DNA from: Chara braunii
Lineage: Eukaryota; Streptophyta; Charophyceae; Charales; Characeae
Length of the DNA: 44,860 bases
Direction: 5' to 3'
NCBI GenBank assembly: GCA_003427395.1
Contig: BFEA01001010.1
Span: 74,197-119,056 of the forward strand
Shown: positions 1 to 7,787 of the stretch, in pieces
Layout of the letters: every line of letters starts with the position of its first letter
Position numbering within the stretch: the first letter of the stretch is position 1
Notes under the pieces: model-generated
The model's database searches: none
Seen by the model: the letters and a program-made list of their open reading frames with translations, nothing else
What the model was told of the DNA's origin: nothing
Program-made: the position numbers and the translations under genes

Positions 1-33
1 GTTCCCCGCGCCCACGCGGTAGACAATACTTTT

Positions 34-98
<65 letters not shown>

Positions 99-186
99 CT
101 CTCTCTCTTGTGTTAGCTCTTAGTCTCATTGATTTGGCTACCTTAGTTAGGGCTGCGTTCCCCGCGCCCACGCGGTAGACAATACT
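1..186. repeat. 30-base direct repeat flanking a CT microsatellite
   Basis: Bases 1-30 and 157-186 are identical (both begin GTTCCCCGCGCCCACGCGG). Between them lie a T-run, a (CT)n tract at about 41-113, and a short unique stretch. The window therefore opens inside a tandem unit of about 156 bases, so more copies may lie to the left. No coding sense was seen. Confidence 0.9.
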
Positions 187-966
187 TTTTCTATTCGAGA
201 AACTCTGCTATTCGTCGAGAAAAGTGGACCCGCACCGTTTCAATTTCGAAAAAGGACTGCGGCCGCCTCGGCCTCCTACGGGCAGCTACCGGTCCTACGC
301 GGTAGCTGCCCTACGCGGTCCTGGACCAAAACCCGTGCGGTCCCACCGGCAGCAACCGGTCCTGCAGTTTCAAATAAGATGCCACCACCCCCTAAACTGC
401 CATGCCTTGTTTTTCTGGCCTTCTCACGACCCAAGAAAAATGTTCTCAGGGGCATAAAACGCACCCCTGAAGGGCTGCGAACCGTCCTGATCTTAGACGG
501 ATGGTAGAAAAAAAGAGGCTGGGGCATGGCGGGACCGCTGGCCCGCAAAGCAGAAGACCGCGAAGTGCTGCGGGAAGCGGCTCATGACAGCTCAGTCGAA
601 GCCAGAGCAATGGCTGTGGAGTCGGCGGATTGCAGTGGGCGGGTGCGCGCCAGGATGCGCCACTGTGCTCCGTCGTGTGCAGGGTCGTTGCGTGAATGCT
701 GCTCCTGCGCAGGCGGCGATGGTGGGGTTTGTGCGAAAAGGCGCTGGCGAGTGAGTGAGAGTGAGGTAAGAGAGTTTTGGGGAGAAGGTGGCAAAGGGAG
801 GGAAGTGAGGAACGGGAGGGGAGGGAAGTGGAAGTGCAGGAAGTTGCCGGCGACGATTAGAGAGGAGGAAACAAGTCGAAGAGGCAACGAAGGCGAGAGG
901 GAACAGGGAAATAAAGACGAGGGCGAGAGATTAAGTTAACAAGCAGAGGGAGGGCGTACCGGAGCC
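187..966 (+). other. GC-rich then purine-rich upstream region of the STMP1-like gene
   Basis: There is no convincing gene here. A perfect 11-base inverted repeat (GGGCAGCTACC at 280-290 and GGTAGCTGCCC at 301-311, 10-base loop) forms a hairpin. The region from about 740 to 955 is G/A-rich and runs up to the ATG at 967, so it probably contains the promoter or 5' untranslated region of that gene. Open frames here (for example 526-939) are low-complexity Arg/Glu/Gly-rich and were not accepted as genes. Confidence 0.4.
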
Positions 967-1158
967 ATGTCGTTCATTCGGTCCTTTGTGGGGACTCTTC
1001 TAGGCACTCTCGTGTTCTCTAATCCGTCGGTTATGGCCTTTCTGACGGGGACCGTCTTTGGAGTGTACGTCGGGCAGACGTACGACGTTCCCAGAGTCGC
1101 AGACACCGCCAAAAGGTACAGTCGCACTGTCATGGCACGGTGTCGATTCCATACATAG
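967..1158 (+). CDS. STMP1-like short transmembrane mitochondrial protein
   Basis: This is a 63-residue ORF with a good eukaryotic start context (GAGCCATGTCG). It carries one hydrophobic segment (about residues 8-38), followed at residues 29-43 by a block reading GTVFGVYVGQTYDVP. That block matches the hallmark of the STMP1 (C7orf73) micropeptide family: a glycine-spaced membrane helix, then a G-x-Y-x-x-Q-x-Y-x-x-P-like stretch. Animal members are about 47 residues and plant ones slightly longer, so the length fits. Known role of the family: an inner mitochondrial membrane micropeptide linked to respiratory complexes; in this organism that is inferred. An AAAAG|GTACAG sequence at about 1110-1120 could be a 5' splice site, in which case the tail after residue 49 (RYSRTVMARCRFHT) is intron and the true C-terminal exon lies downstream; I could not find it. 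The upstream (N-terminal) part is longer than in animal STMP1. Family call fairly sure, gene end uncertain. Confidence 0.65.
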   Translation: MSFIRSFVGTLLGTLVFSNPSVMAFLTGTVFGVYVGQTYDVPRVADTAKRYSRTVMARCRFHT

Positions 1159-1189
1159 TTCTCAAATTTGGTTGTCGAATGTTTATGGT

Positions 1190-1241
1190 GGTCAGAACTG
1201 AGGGAAAAAAAAAAAAAAAAAAAAAAAAAAGGTCAGAAAGG
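1190..1241 (+). repeat. A-run of about 28 bases between GGTCAGAA repeats
   Basis: An A-tract at 1204-1231 is bounded by GGTCAGAA at 1190-1197 and again immediately after the tract. This could be the stump of a retroposon almost completely truncated at its 5' end (target duplication plus A-tail), or chance. Confidence 0.35.
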
Positions 1242-1481
1242 AAAAGATGAATGAAGACGAAGCGAAGCAGAAGCCATGGCGCGGGAAAGTAGCGTGCTCA
1301 CGCCGAAATTTTTATTCGAAAGAAATTTCGTGCTTTTGAGTGGACACCCAGCTCCCTGTCTGGTCGCGCGGAACGAATGTATCTCGTTCCTCTCCTCCGC
1401 CCCCGCTTCCCCCCCCCCTTCCCCCCTTTTTGCCCTTCGGCGGAACAGACAGGGCTTGATTTTGCTGCCCGATATAGCTTC

Positions 1482-1482
<1 letters not shown>

Positions 1483-1516
<34 letters not shown>

Positions 1517-1530
1517 GTCATCATCGTCAT
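1483..1530 (+). repeat. (CAT)n microsatellite
   Basis: This is a trinucleotide CAT tract interrupted by CGT. It creates an artificial His-rich frame on + and a Met-rich frame on -, neither of which is accepted as a gene. A second CAT tract lies at about 2047-2071. Confidence 0.9.
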
Positions 1531-1611
1531 GATCAACATCGGCATTAGCCGCCAGCGCGTTGCAGTAATCGTCTTGAAATGACGAAAAACATACTCGTCA
1601 AAAGCCAACGT

Positions 1612-1704
1612 ATACCTTTCTCGGCCTTTTGGCTAAAAATAGGTAAAGTGTAGTATCTGTTCTGATCAGTTTAATATCTGATCCGTTGTCCATCGGACCA
1701 CACG

Positions 1705-1735
<31 letters not shown>
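1612..1735 (+). pseudogene. U2 snRNA retropseudogene with poly(A) tail
   Basis: The sequence starts ATACCTTTCTCGGCCTTTTG, the canonical U2 snRNA 5' end, and continues through the branch-point recognition region (GTGTAGTATCTG) and the Sm-proximal stem (CCATCGGACCACACGATATT). It then stops at about 1710 and passes directly into about 26 A residues, so roughly the last half of U2 is missing. Relative to a functional U2 the stretch after GGCTAA is altered and the stem pairs near 1684-1700 are weakened, so it is unlikely to be active. The copy is flanked by a direct repeat, AAAAGCCAACGTA, at 1600-1612 and 1732-1744. Truncation, A-tail and target duplication together show reverse transcription and insertion by LINE-type machinery. 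No upstream snRNA promoter element was recognised. Confidence 0.95.
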
Positions 1736-1744
1736 GCCAACGTA

Positions 1745-2275
1745 AATAGGTTGGATACGAACCAACGACCCAGTAGATAGGGTAGTGATATTTTGAATTT
1801 CTTGTTATTGAATCCTATGATGCTTGGTTGGCGGTAAACATGTGGTGGAGACGACGGACGACATCAGCCGAGAAGCTGAGCATGGATTGCGGCAAGCGAA
1901 ATCGATGGCTTGAATGTTCGTCGATCATCTCTCAGCTCTCACTTTGCCTGATATTGCATCGCGTGGCAGAAGAGCGCAGTGTCCAATACTAATACTAATT
2001 GGCAGACGATGATCATCGCCACAACACCAAATCCTTCGGCAGATATTCATCATCATCATCATCATCATCACAACACGTAATCATCACTCGTTGACAACGG
2101 CTTTTAATTTTTGTAATTAGTACAAATTACTGTGTTATGATTGATGCATATATCGTCACAAAGATATCAGAGCATAAAGGCGGAAAAAAAACAAAAGGAA
2201 ACAAGGAAGATATCAATTCATTTTTTATCTTCTTACTTACAACTCCCCCTGTTCAAAACCTCTTGCGTACATCGA
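1745..2275. other. No gene seen
   Basis: Unique-looking sequence with a (CAT)n tract at about 2047-2071. No ORF, RNA gene or element could be supported. Confidence 0.5.
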
Positions 2276-2320
2276 TGCATATATGTATATACGAATATGT
2301 ATATATATCGTCAAAAAGAA

Positions 2321-2342
2321 CTGCCCGGTAAACCGTAGGCAG
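2321..2342 (-). ncRNA. Conserved hairpin paired with the hammerhead-like motif (minus copy)
   Basis: Read on the minus strand, CTGCCT and GGGCAG close a hairpin whose loop is ACGGTTTACC. The same hairpin, with CTGCCC/GGGCAG arms, occurs at 3638-3659 downstream of another hammerhead-like motif. The T/C difference keeps the arm paired (G-U versus G-C). Confidence 0.5.
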
Positions 2343-2355
2343 AGAGGAAGAGAAA

Positions 2356-2386
2356 CTGTTTCGTCGGAGTTTCACCGACTGATCAG
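2356..2386 (-). ncRNA. Hammerhead-ribozyme-like motif 1 (degenerate)
   Basis: The minus strand reads CTGATCA, then stem II GTCGG/CCGAC (five perfect pairs, loop TGAAACT), then GAAACAG. This is the hammerhead core order CUGANGA - stem II - GAAA. One core base (G of CUGAUGA) is changed to C, which should abolish cleavage. It is flanked on both sides by TATG/TATA-rich microsatellite with the recurring word ACGAATATGTATATAT. No stem I partner was found. Confidence 0.5.
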
Positions 2387-2834
2387 GTGGCTGAACCCTC
2401 GAATATGTATATATGTATATATACGAATATGTATATATTGTATATTTTCGAAGAGAGGGGACTCCTTGTGATGCTTGCGATGATGCTTGTTGATAACAAT
2501 GTTGGTAAAAATGTATGGATCCTTAACGTGGAGATGGATCCGAGAACGAATCGCGAATTTCTCGAGTGTTGAGCTAGTTTGCCTGCAGCAGATCCGATGA
2601 CTAATGAAACGATTTAGTATTTATTACGTATGTATGTATGAGCCTCGGAGCAGTGGGGGGCCTTTTTGAACAAGAAGTAAAAAGAGGAGGATTTTTCCTT
2701 AGTTGTTTGGACTGTCCGTTTGCTTGTGCAGCCTGTTTGACCGGCTACAGCAGCTGGAGGCGGAGGTAAGGAAGTCGTCATCAAGCGGACCGGGAAAGAA
2801 ATAAACGAGGACTGCTTTGACGGGATGCCCACCT

Positions 2835-2900
2835 GGTCCTTTCCTGATGGGGTAAGTCCACCGTCACCTACTCCTTACCTGATGGGGTAAGTCCATGGCT
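2835..2900 (+). repeat. Two-copy 23-base tandem repeat
   Basis: CCTGATGGGGTAAGTCCA occurs twice (about 2843-2860 and 2877-2894), each preceded by a CCTT-like word. Further degenerate GGTTTG/TTGATTG repeats follow to about 3190 without coding sense. Confidence 0.7.
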
Positions 2901-3216
2901 ACTGTATCTCGCGTCTTCGTCTGATGCTGTCGGCTCGTTTTCACTTGGGTTTTTTTGGTGGGGCTTGATTGTCTCGGGGGAGGCGGGGTTTGCATTGATT
3001 GGTTCACACAACTACTGGGCGTTTGGTTGGCTCACACAACTACTGTGTTTATTGAGAGCCGTGAGTGGATTGTATTGGTTTGGATTGTTTTTTTTGGGGT
3101 TTTGATTGACCCCAGGTTTGACGGCCTTGAGTGGATTGTCAAACTGGGGGTTTGGTGGGTTGGGGGGGTTGACGGATGGTGGTTATAAGGTTCTGGAGTG
3201 ATGATGGGAGAGATGG

Positions 3217-3381
3217 CCTGGGTCGGAGTGAAATAGGAGAGAAAACGTTGACGTCAGCTTCGTTGTCACACAACTCCCGAATGTGAACGAACCAACCAAG
3301 CCCAGATGAAAACCCAATTGACGAAGAAAAAAAAAAGGAGAGAAAACGTTGACGTCAGCTTCATTGGCACTCCGACCCAGG
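3217..3381. repeat. Inverted-repeat unit with internal direct repeats
   Basis: CCTGGGTCGGAGTG at 3217-3230 is perfectly inverted at 3368-3381. Inside, a 26-base word (start GGAGAGAAAACG, end GTCAGCTTC) occurs at 3236-3261 and 3337-3362. Each copy includes TGACGTCA, the palindromic bZIP/CRE site. An A-tract precedes the second copy. It could be a small foldback element or a regulatory array. Confidence 0.7.
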
Positions 3382-3417
3382 CGTGCTCAAACTGAAATTC
3401 CAACCCAATCCAAACCA

Positions 3418-3482
<65 letters not shown>
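3418..3482 (+). repeat. (TTGATTGATTGG)-type microsatellite
   Basis: GATT-based tandem tract directly upstream of the partial hammerhead-like motif at 3493. Confidence 0.9.
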
Positions 3483-3483
<1 letters not shown>

Positions 3484-3492
3484 CAAGAGACT

Positions 3493-3510
3493 CCGGCGAA
3501 ACAGGCTGTC
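3493..3510 (+). ncRNA. Hammerhead-like motif 2 (3' half only)
   Basis: CCGGCGAAACAGGCTGTC followed by ACAGCCCCC matches the 3' side of the family: the 3' strand of stem II, GAAA, a tiny possible stem III (ACA/TGT), then GTC before ACAGCC. The 5' core and the 5' strand of stem II are replaced by the GATT microsatellite. The same 3' flank recurs at motif 3. Confidence 0.45.
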
Positions 3511-3566
3511 ACAGCCCCCTTTTTGTTGTATATGTATGTGTGTATGTATAAATGCATATATGTATG

Positions 3567-3600
3567 TGATTAGTCGGTGAAGCTCCGACAAAAGTCTGTC
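3567..3600 (+). ncRNA. Hammerhead-like motif 3 (degenerate core, perfect stem II)
   Basis: Reads GTGATTA, then stem II GTCGG/CCGAC with loop TGAAGCT, then AAAA instead of GAAA, then GTCTGTC followed by ACAGCCCCCC. Stem II is perfect while both core words carry changes. It is separated from motif 2 by about 70 bases of TATG microsatellite, so motifs 2 and 3 form a tandem cassette. Confidence 0.5.
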
Positions 3601-3637
3601 ACAGCCCCCCGATTGCTTGTCCCCTTTTCTCCCTTAT

Positions 3638-3659
3638 CTGCCCACGGTTCACCGGGCAG
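3638..3659 (+). ncRNA. Conserved hairpin downstream of hammerhead-like motif 3
   Basis: CTGCCC and GGGCAG enclose ACGGTTCACC, followed by TTCTCTGTGACATA and another TATG tract. Counterpart of the hairpin at 2321-2342 (minus), which likewise lies 3' of a hammerhead-like motif. Confidence 0.5.
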
Positions 3660-3660
3660 T

Positions 3661-5386
3661 TCTCTGTGACATATTTATATGTATGTACACATTGTCGCGC
3701 AAGTTTCTTTTTTGTTTTTTTTGGAAGGGGGAGCTCATGCGAAGCTGAAAACGAAGGAACAGATGGAGAAAGATTGCGCGAAGATCCTATAGAACTGGGG
3801 CGTTCTGGTGGCGCGAAGATCAATATGTGTGGAACGTGATTGCTGTTTTTCTTCCCCTTCCCCCCTTCTTGTCGTTTTCTTTTGCTGCCCTGCCAGCGAG
3901 GCAGGGCGTTTTGACGCGGGGCAAGTAACTGCCTCACTCACGCCGTACTCACACTAGTACTGTAGCGTCCTGTATCAGACCGCGATCACAGCATAGAGTT
4001 TTTTTTTTTCTTTTTTTTTCCCCTTCACCCTTTTCATCTTTTGTTCATCGGACAGACGCCCTCACTGAGGGCACAGTCACGCTAGCACCTCATAGAATGC
4101 ATCGGATGGTTATCACGACGTTAGGGAAGTTTCTTCTTCATTGCTCAGTGGCGGGACAAGTAGGTGGGTGCCGGAAGGCGGATCAGAGAAGAAGGCCCTT
4201 GAAGATGAGTCCCAGGTGCGCTTCCTGGCTGAAACGTGCGTGCGTGGGGCAATGAGCGCGTTTCTTCTGAGCTCAGTGCGTGTGGTTGAGCATGGAAATT
4301 TCTGTTGAAGCATGCGACGAAGGACAGTCTATGGCCTCTTGTTTATCACTTTCTTCTTCGTCTTCTTCTTCGTCGTCGTCTTCGTCTTCATCTTCGTCTT
4401 GTTTTTGTTGTTCTTTTTGGACGCAACTACCGTGAGTACCAGAAAAGAAAACACAACGGGACCCAGGCTCGGCAAAACTCTGCGCGCAGTGCAATTCAGG
4501 CTCCGAAAAAACAGGGTTTTGGGGGTAGTGGTGGTTTAAATGAAAGAAGCATTTAAAAAAACGAAACAAGACAAAAAAAAAGAAACAAAAAAAGAAAAGA
4601 AAGAAAGAAGCATTGAACTAGCAAAGAAAGCAAAAGAAGTCCGCACGATACTCATGGGGCTGTAGGAGGCGCGTACTAAAGGAATGAATTATTGCACCTA
4701 TAAAACGATTGGGCGGGGGACGAATAGGAAGCCACCAGTCATCTGCATCATGGAGTAACAATTTGCAAAGAGTGATGCGAAGCATTTTTGATTAGAAGGG
4801 ACTGTGTACCTCAGTTGTTCCGTTACACCCACGAACTGTTGAAATATGAATCAGACCCAAGGTCGGATCCAGATACAATCAGACGCCCTTTTTTTCAATC
4901 GAGAAAAAAGAAACGGTGGAGACGCAAAGATAAAGAAAGGCAGGGGAGAGATGCCAAGGAAGGAGGAGGACGATGACAGGAGGGCTCCAGGAAGAGAGGG
5001 GGGGGGGTACATGGAGGACGATGATGAAGGGGAAGACAAAGGAACGGAAGGAGTCAACGAGGAGGTAGATGAGAAGAGAACAGGATGGCCACTCATCATG
5101 CGCATCATCGCCGTGGTCGTCCTTCCAATCGTGTTTTTTTTTTTTTTTTTTTTGGTGGAGCCGCCGGATAACTTCGTCCTTCCAATCGTAATCGCTCGTG
5201 TTCATTCGTCCGCTTTTCCCCCAAAATTCTTGTGCGCGTCTGATTTCTCCTGTCGCCTCGTTTTTGTTTCTTCTTCTGTCATCCATCTCGTTCCATCTCC
5301 CCGTCTGCCTTGGCGATGGCCTTCGTCTTCTTCATTCTTCCACCATGCCATGTCTCGTCGTCCATATCCGGGAAGTGGGAAGCCCC
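3661..5386. other. No supported gene; low-complexity tracts
   Basis: The region contains T-rich tracts (about 3999-4020), CTT/CGT-rich sequence at about 4345-4400, A-rich sequence at about 4550-4640, and a T-run at 5134-5153. Open frames crossing it (for example 4846-5421) are Asp/Glu/Lys- or Phe-runs generated by these tracts, and one runs into the MITE at 5389. I accept none of them. Confidence 0.5.
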
Positions 5387-5388
5387 AG

Positions 5389-5684
5389 TCTACCGTCTTC
5401 CCCGAACAGAACACATGGTAATTATCGCTGTATCTACAGTCTTCCCCCGAATACAACGTACGGTCATTATAGCTGAATTGGGGGTATCTTCCAGTCTAAA
5501 TTCAGCTATAATGACCGTACGTTGTGTTCGGGGGAAGACTGTAGAATGGAAGGTACCCCAAGTGCGCAGTTACAGTGACCGTGCAAATTCAGACTGATTT
5601 CAGTCTTCCCCGGTCACTGTAACTGCGCACTTGGGGTACTGTAACTGCGCACTTGGGGTACCTTCCATTCTATTCGGGGGCAAA
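5389..5684. mobile_element. MITE with two adjacent long hairpins (family M1)
   Basis: TCTACCGTCTTCCCCGAAC at 5389 is repeated 44 bases later as a diverged copy. From 5434 a 46-base arm (5434-5479) pairs with 5499-5544 around a 19-base loop, with a single mismatch. Immediately adjoining and sharing TAG, a second arm (5542-5582) pairs with 5611-5672. The right arm of this second hairpin carries an extra tandem 22-base duplication (5618-5639 and 5640-5661). The terminal word CTACAGTCTTCCCCCGAA and its complement recur at 7180-7335. It encodes no protein; a non-autonomous DNA transposon is the best reading. Target duplications were not identified. Confidence 0.65.
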
Positions 5685-5848
5685 CTCAGGCCATCTTTTT
5701 TTTACCGATTTCAGCGGATAAAAGGAGATTTGTTTTCTCTATTTAACAATGATGATGAAATAGACATGTGTTTTAGCCAAGTGTAATTCCGCCTTCAATG
5801 GCGCCCATCCACCCACGCACATACGCACGCGCGTGCACACACAACCTC

Positions 5849-5882
5849 CTCATGAGTCGGTGAAAGTCCAACGAAAGTCTGT
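5849..5882 (+). ncRNA. Hammerhead-like motif 4 (degenerate)
   Basis: CTCATGA - GTCGG TGAAAGT CCAAC - GAAA - GTCTGT. One core base (G5 to C) and one stem II pair (C-A) are off. It is preceded by AACCTC, as in motif 5, and followed by a short unique stretch that ends in the CA microsatellite. Confidence 0.45.
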
Positions 5883-5926
5883 TCGGTACAGTCATGCCTT
5901 TTTTTTGAGTGGATAACGAATACGAC

Positions 5927-5928
<2 letters not shown>

Positions 5929-5992
<64 letters not shown>
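5929..5992 (+). repeat. (AC)n microsatellite between hammerhead-like motifs 4 and 5
   Basis: Near-pure AC tract of about 64 bases. Related AC or ACGC tracts follow at 6055-6103, 6143-6172 and 6212-6238. Three of the four tracts (5929, 6143, 6212) are preceded by the recurring spacer word ATAACGAA-ya-CGACA or AACGAACATGACA, so spacer and microsatellite repeat together. Confidence 0.95.
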
Positions 5993-5995
<3 letters not shown>

Positions 5996-6003
5996 GCAAC
6001 CTC

Positions 6004-6036
6004 CTGATGAGTCCGTGAAAGTCCGACGAAACAGTC
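6004..6036 (+). ncRNA. Hammerhead-like motif 5 (canonical core)
   Basis: Reads CTGATGA - GTCCG TGAAAGT CCGAC - GAAA - CAGTCTGG. Both invariant core words, CTGATGA and GAAA, are intact. Stem II has four pairs and one C-C mismatch. Stem III can only be very short (AC/GT around AGTCTG, leaving GTA as the possible cleavage triplet). Stem I is not evident: the 5' flank GAGGCAACCTC folds on itself. By core match this is a real hammerhead family member; self-cleavage is unproven. Confidence 0.6.
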
Positions 6037-6052
6037 TGGTATCAAACACGAC

Positions 6053-6104
<52 letters not shown>

Positions 6105-6393
6105 GGCATGCTTTTTTGGTGTTGTGTATAACGAACATGACAGCACACGCACACGCACGCGCACGCACACAGACAGGCTTTTTTGGTGGAGTTGTCTATA
6201 ACGAACATGACAACACACGCACACGCACGCACACAGACAGTCTGGTAGTTTCTCAGACTTACTGCCATTCTTGTCAGGGGCTTGGAGCGACGGTTTGGTA
6301 GTATTGCAGGGTTGGTGTGACTAAAGTCGACCACTTTTCTCTCTCAAGGGTATAGCGAACTCTGGGCGCCGTGGCGAGTCCCTAGGAAGCCTC

Positions 6394-6430
6394 TTAATGA
6401 GTTGGTGAAAGTCCGATGAAACAGTCTGGC
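6394..6430 (+). ncRNA. Hammerhead-like motif 6 (degenerate core)
   Basis: TTAATGA - GTTGG TGAAAGT CCGAT - GAAA - CAGTCTGGC, followed by ACGGCCCC (compare ACAGCCCC at motifs 2 and 3). Stem II stays paired through two G-U wobbles. The flanks are CACACA-rich, with a repeated word ACACACGTTTGGCGTCA at about 6459 and 6500. Confidence 0.45.
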
Positions 6431-6737
6431 ACGGCCCCACACACACACGCACACATACACACGTTTGGCGTCAACTGGTCGGTCACACACACACCCATAC
6501 ACACGTTTGGCGTCATGTTGGTCCTCTCTCGACCCAGACCCTACTCATCTGCTGCTAATGCTATGCTTGCCTTCTCTGTCCTTATTTCCGTGCTCTCCTT
6601 GCATTTACATACAGTGACCAGTTACTGCAATTCCCATTGTGCCCCTTTCTGCCGTGCAATCCTCTTCTCCTACGCCCCACGCCAAGCCCTCAATTGTCGA
6701 TCAATATCGTTTTTAGGTTCAGCCTAAACAACCTCCC

Positions 6738-6738
<1 letters not shown>

Positions 6739-6781
<43 letters not shown>
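6739..6781 (+). repeat. Poly(C) run of about 42 bases
   Basis: Unbroken C homopolymer. On the minus strand it would be a G-tract able to form G-quadruplexes, and its length is prone to assembly error. A second C-run of about 23 lies at 12660-12682. Confidence 0.95.
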
Positions 6782-6783
<2 letters not shown>

Positions 6784-6991
6784 CCAACCCCCCTCTGCTT
6801 TTTCTCTGTTTCCTTGACGCAGGACTGGGGTTGCACTCTTCCTCGCTCGCTGTTCTGTCCTCTACCAGCCCAATTGCATATACACCCCCCTGCCATTCCC
6901 GCAGTCCCTCAGCCTCTCTAGCAGCCATGCTTCTCCCTGAAGCCAAATCACTCCAATGAACCTTCCACACCCTTACGCATGGATAGTTTTG

Positions 6992-7076
6992 GCACGTGAA
7001 TGATTCTGACACAAGAATGTTTCTGACACAAGAATGATTCTGACACGTGGATGATTCTGACACGTGGATGCTTCGT
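6992..7076 (+). repeat. 17-base tandem repeat with G-box (CACGTG) cores
   Basis: Five consecutive 17-base units of the form RCACGTGRATGATTCTG or ACACAAGAATGATTCTG. Units 1, 4 and 5 contain CACGTG, and units 4 and 5 contain ACACGTGG, the plant ABRE/G-box form. The middle units have CACAAG instead. No gene start was recognised nearby, so a regulatory role is only inferred. Confidence 0.75.
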
Positions 7077-7178
7077 ATCGTCCTTCTCGTCCAGAAGCAA
7101 TGGGAGGGGCACGTTTGGCAGCGTCGGGGGTTCGAAGCATGGCTTCCATTCTTTCATAAACTTATTGCCACATCAGGG

Positions 7179-7336
7179 TCTACCGTCTTTCACCGAACAT
7201 AACGCATGGTCATTATGGCGGTAGTTAGGGCGAAAGTTTTGGGTCATAATCAACCCTTCTAATATGGTATGATATATAACATAGTAATAGGCCTAATACA
7301 GCTACCATGCCTTAATTTTTGGGGGAAGACGATAGT
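7179..7336. mobile_element. MITE, second copy of family M1
   Basis: The left end CTACCGTCTTTCACCGAA and the reverse complement of the right end (CTATCGTCTTCCCCCAAA) form an imperfect terminal inverted repeat of about 30 bases that includes GCATGGT. The left arm also matches the MITE at 5389 (GTCTACCGTCTTCCCCGAAC). The interior is AT-rich and non-coding. Confidence 0.6.
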
Positions 7337-7648
7337 CCGCCTGTGCAGTCGCCTCTCCTTCTCATCAATCATCGTCCCCTGTTCCCCACCCTCGCGTCCA
7401 GTTTTACTTCTCTACCAAGAAGGCTATGGATTCTACTGATCACGAAAAAAGGCTCATTCGCTCGCTGGAGCGAATGTACGTCCTACTCTTCCTCCTCCTG
7501 CTCAGTGGGAATGCGATGATGGTTCGAGAAATGGTTTGCGCACGAACGATAGGACAAGGTGTTCATTCATTCTTTTGGAACATCATCATCACGCAGTCGA
7601 TTGGATTTCGAGATTGACGACAATGCAAATCCAGAAATGGAGTGTGAT

Positions 7649-7787
7649 GTCCTTCGGGACACCCGTGAAAATTGGAACAAGACAGAGAAGATTAGCATGG
7701 CCCCTACACAAGGATGACATTCATAAATCTAGAAACGGTCCAAATTAAAAAAGAAGAAGAAGAAGAAGAAGAAGAAGAAGAAGAAGG
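7649..7787 (+). pseudogene. U6 snRNA retropseudogene with A/AAG tail
   Basis: Bases 7649-7746 are an almost full-length U6 snRNA: the 5' stem-loop GTCCTTCGGGAC, the intact ACAGAG box within ACAGAGAAGATTAGCATGG, the internal stem-loop region (CCCCTACACAAGGATGACA), and the 3' end GGTCCAAATT. It differs from functional U6 at several positions (ACACAAGG for GCGCAAGG, shorter 5' loop). It ends in AAAAAA followed by (GAA)n. A perfect 16-base direct repeat, AGAAATGGAGTGTGAT, flanks it at 7633-7648 and 7788-7803. Genuine plant U6 genes end in a T-run and carry upstream USE and TATA elements; here there is an A-tail and no such elements. It is thus a LINE-mobilised copy whose tail later expanded as an AAG microsatellite. 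Confidence 0.96.

Noticed and set aside
1312-1608. Poly-His (+) and poly-Met (-) open frames
   Set aside because: Created by the CAT microsatellite; no flanking domain.
4846-5421. 191-residue open frame
   Set aside because: Low-complexity Asp/Glu/Lys then poly-Phe; its end lies in a MITE.
5773-6334. Cys-Val repeat frames on the minus strand
   Set aside because: Translation of the AC microsatellites.
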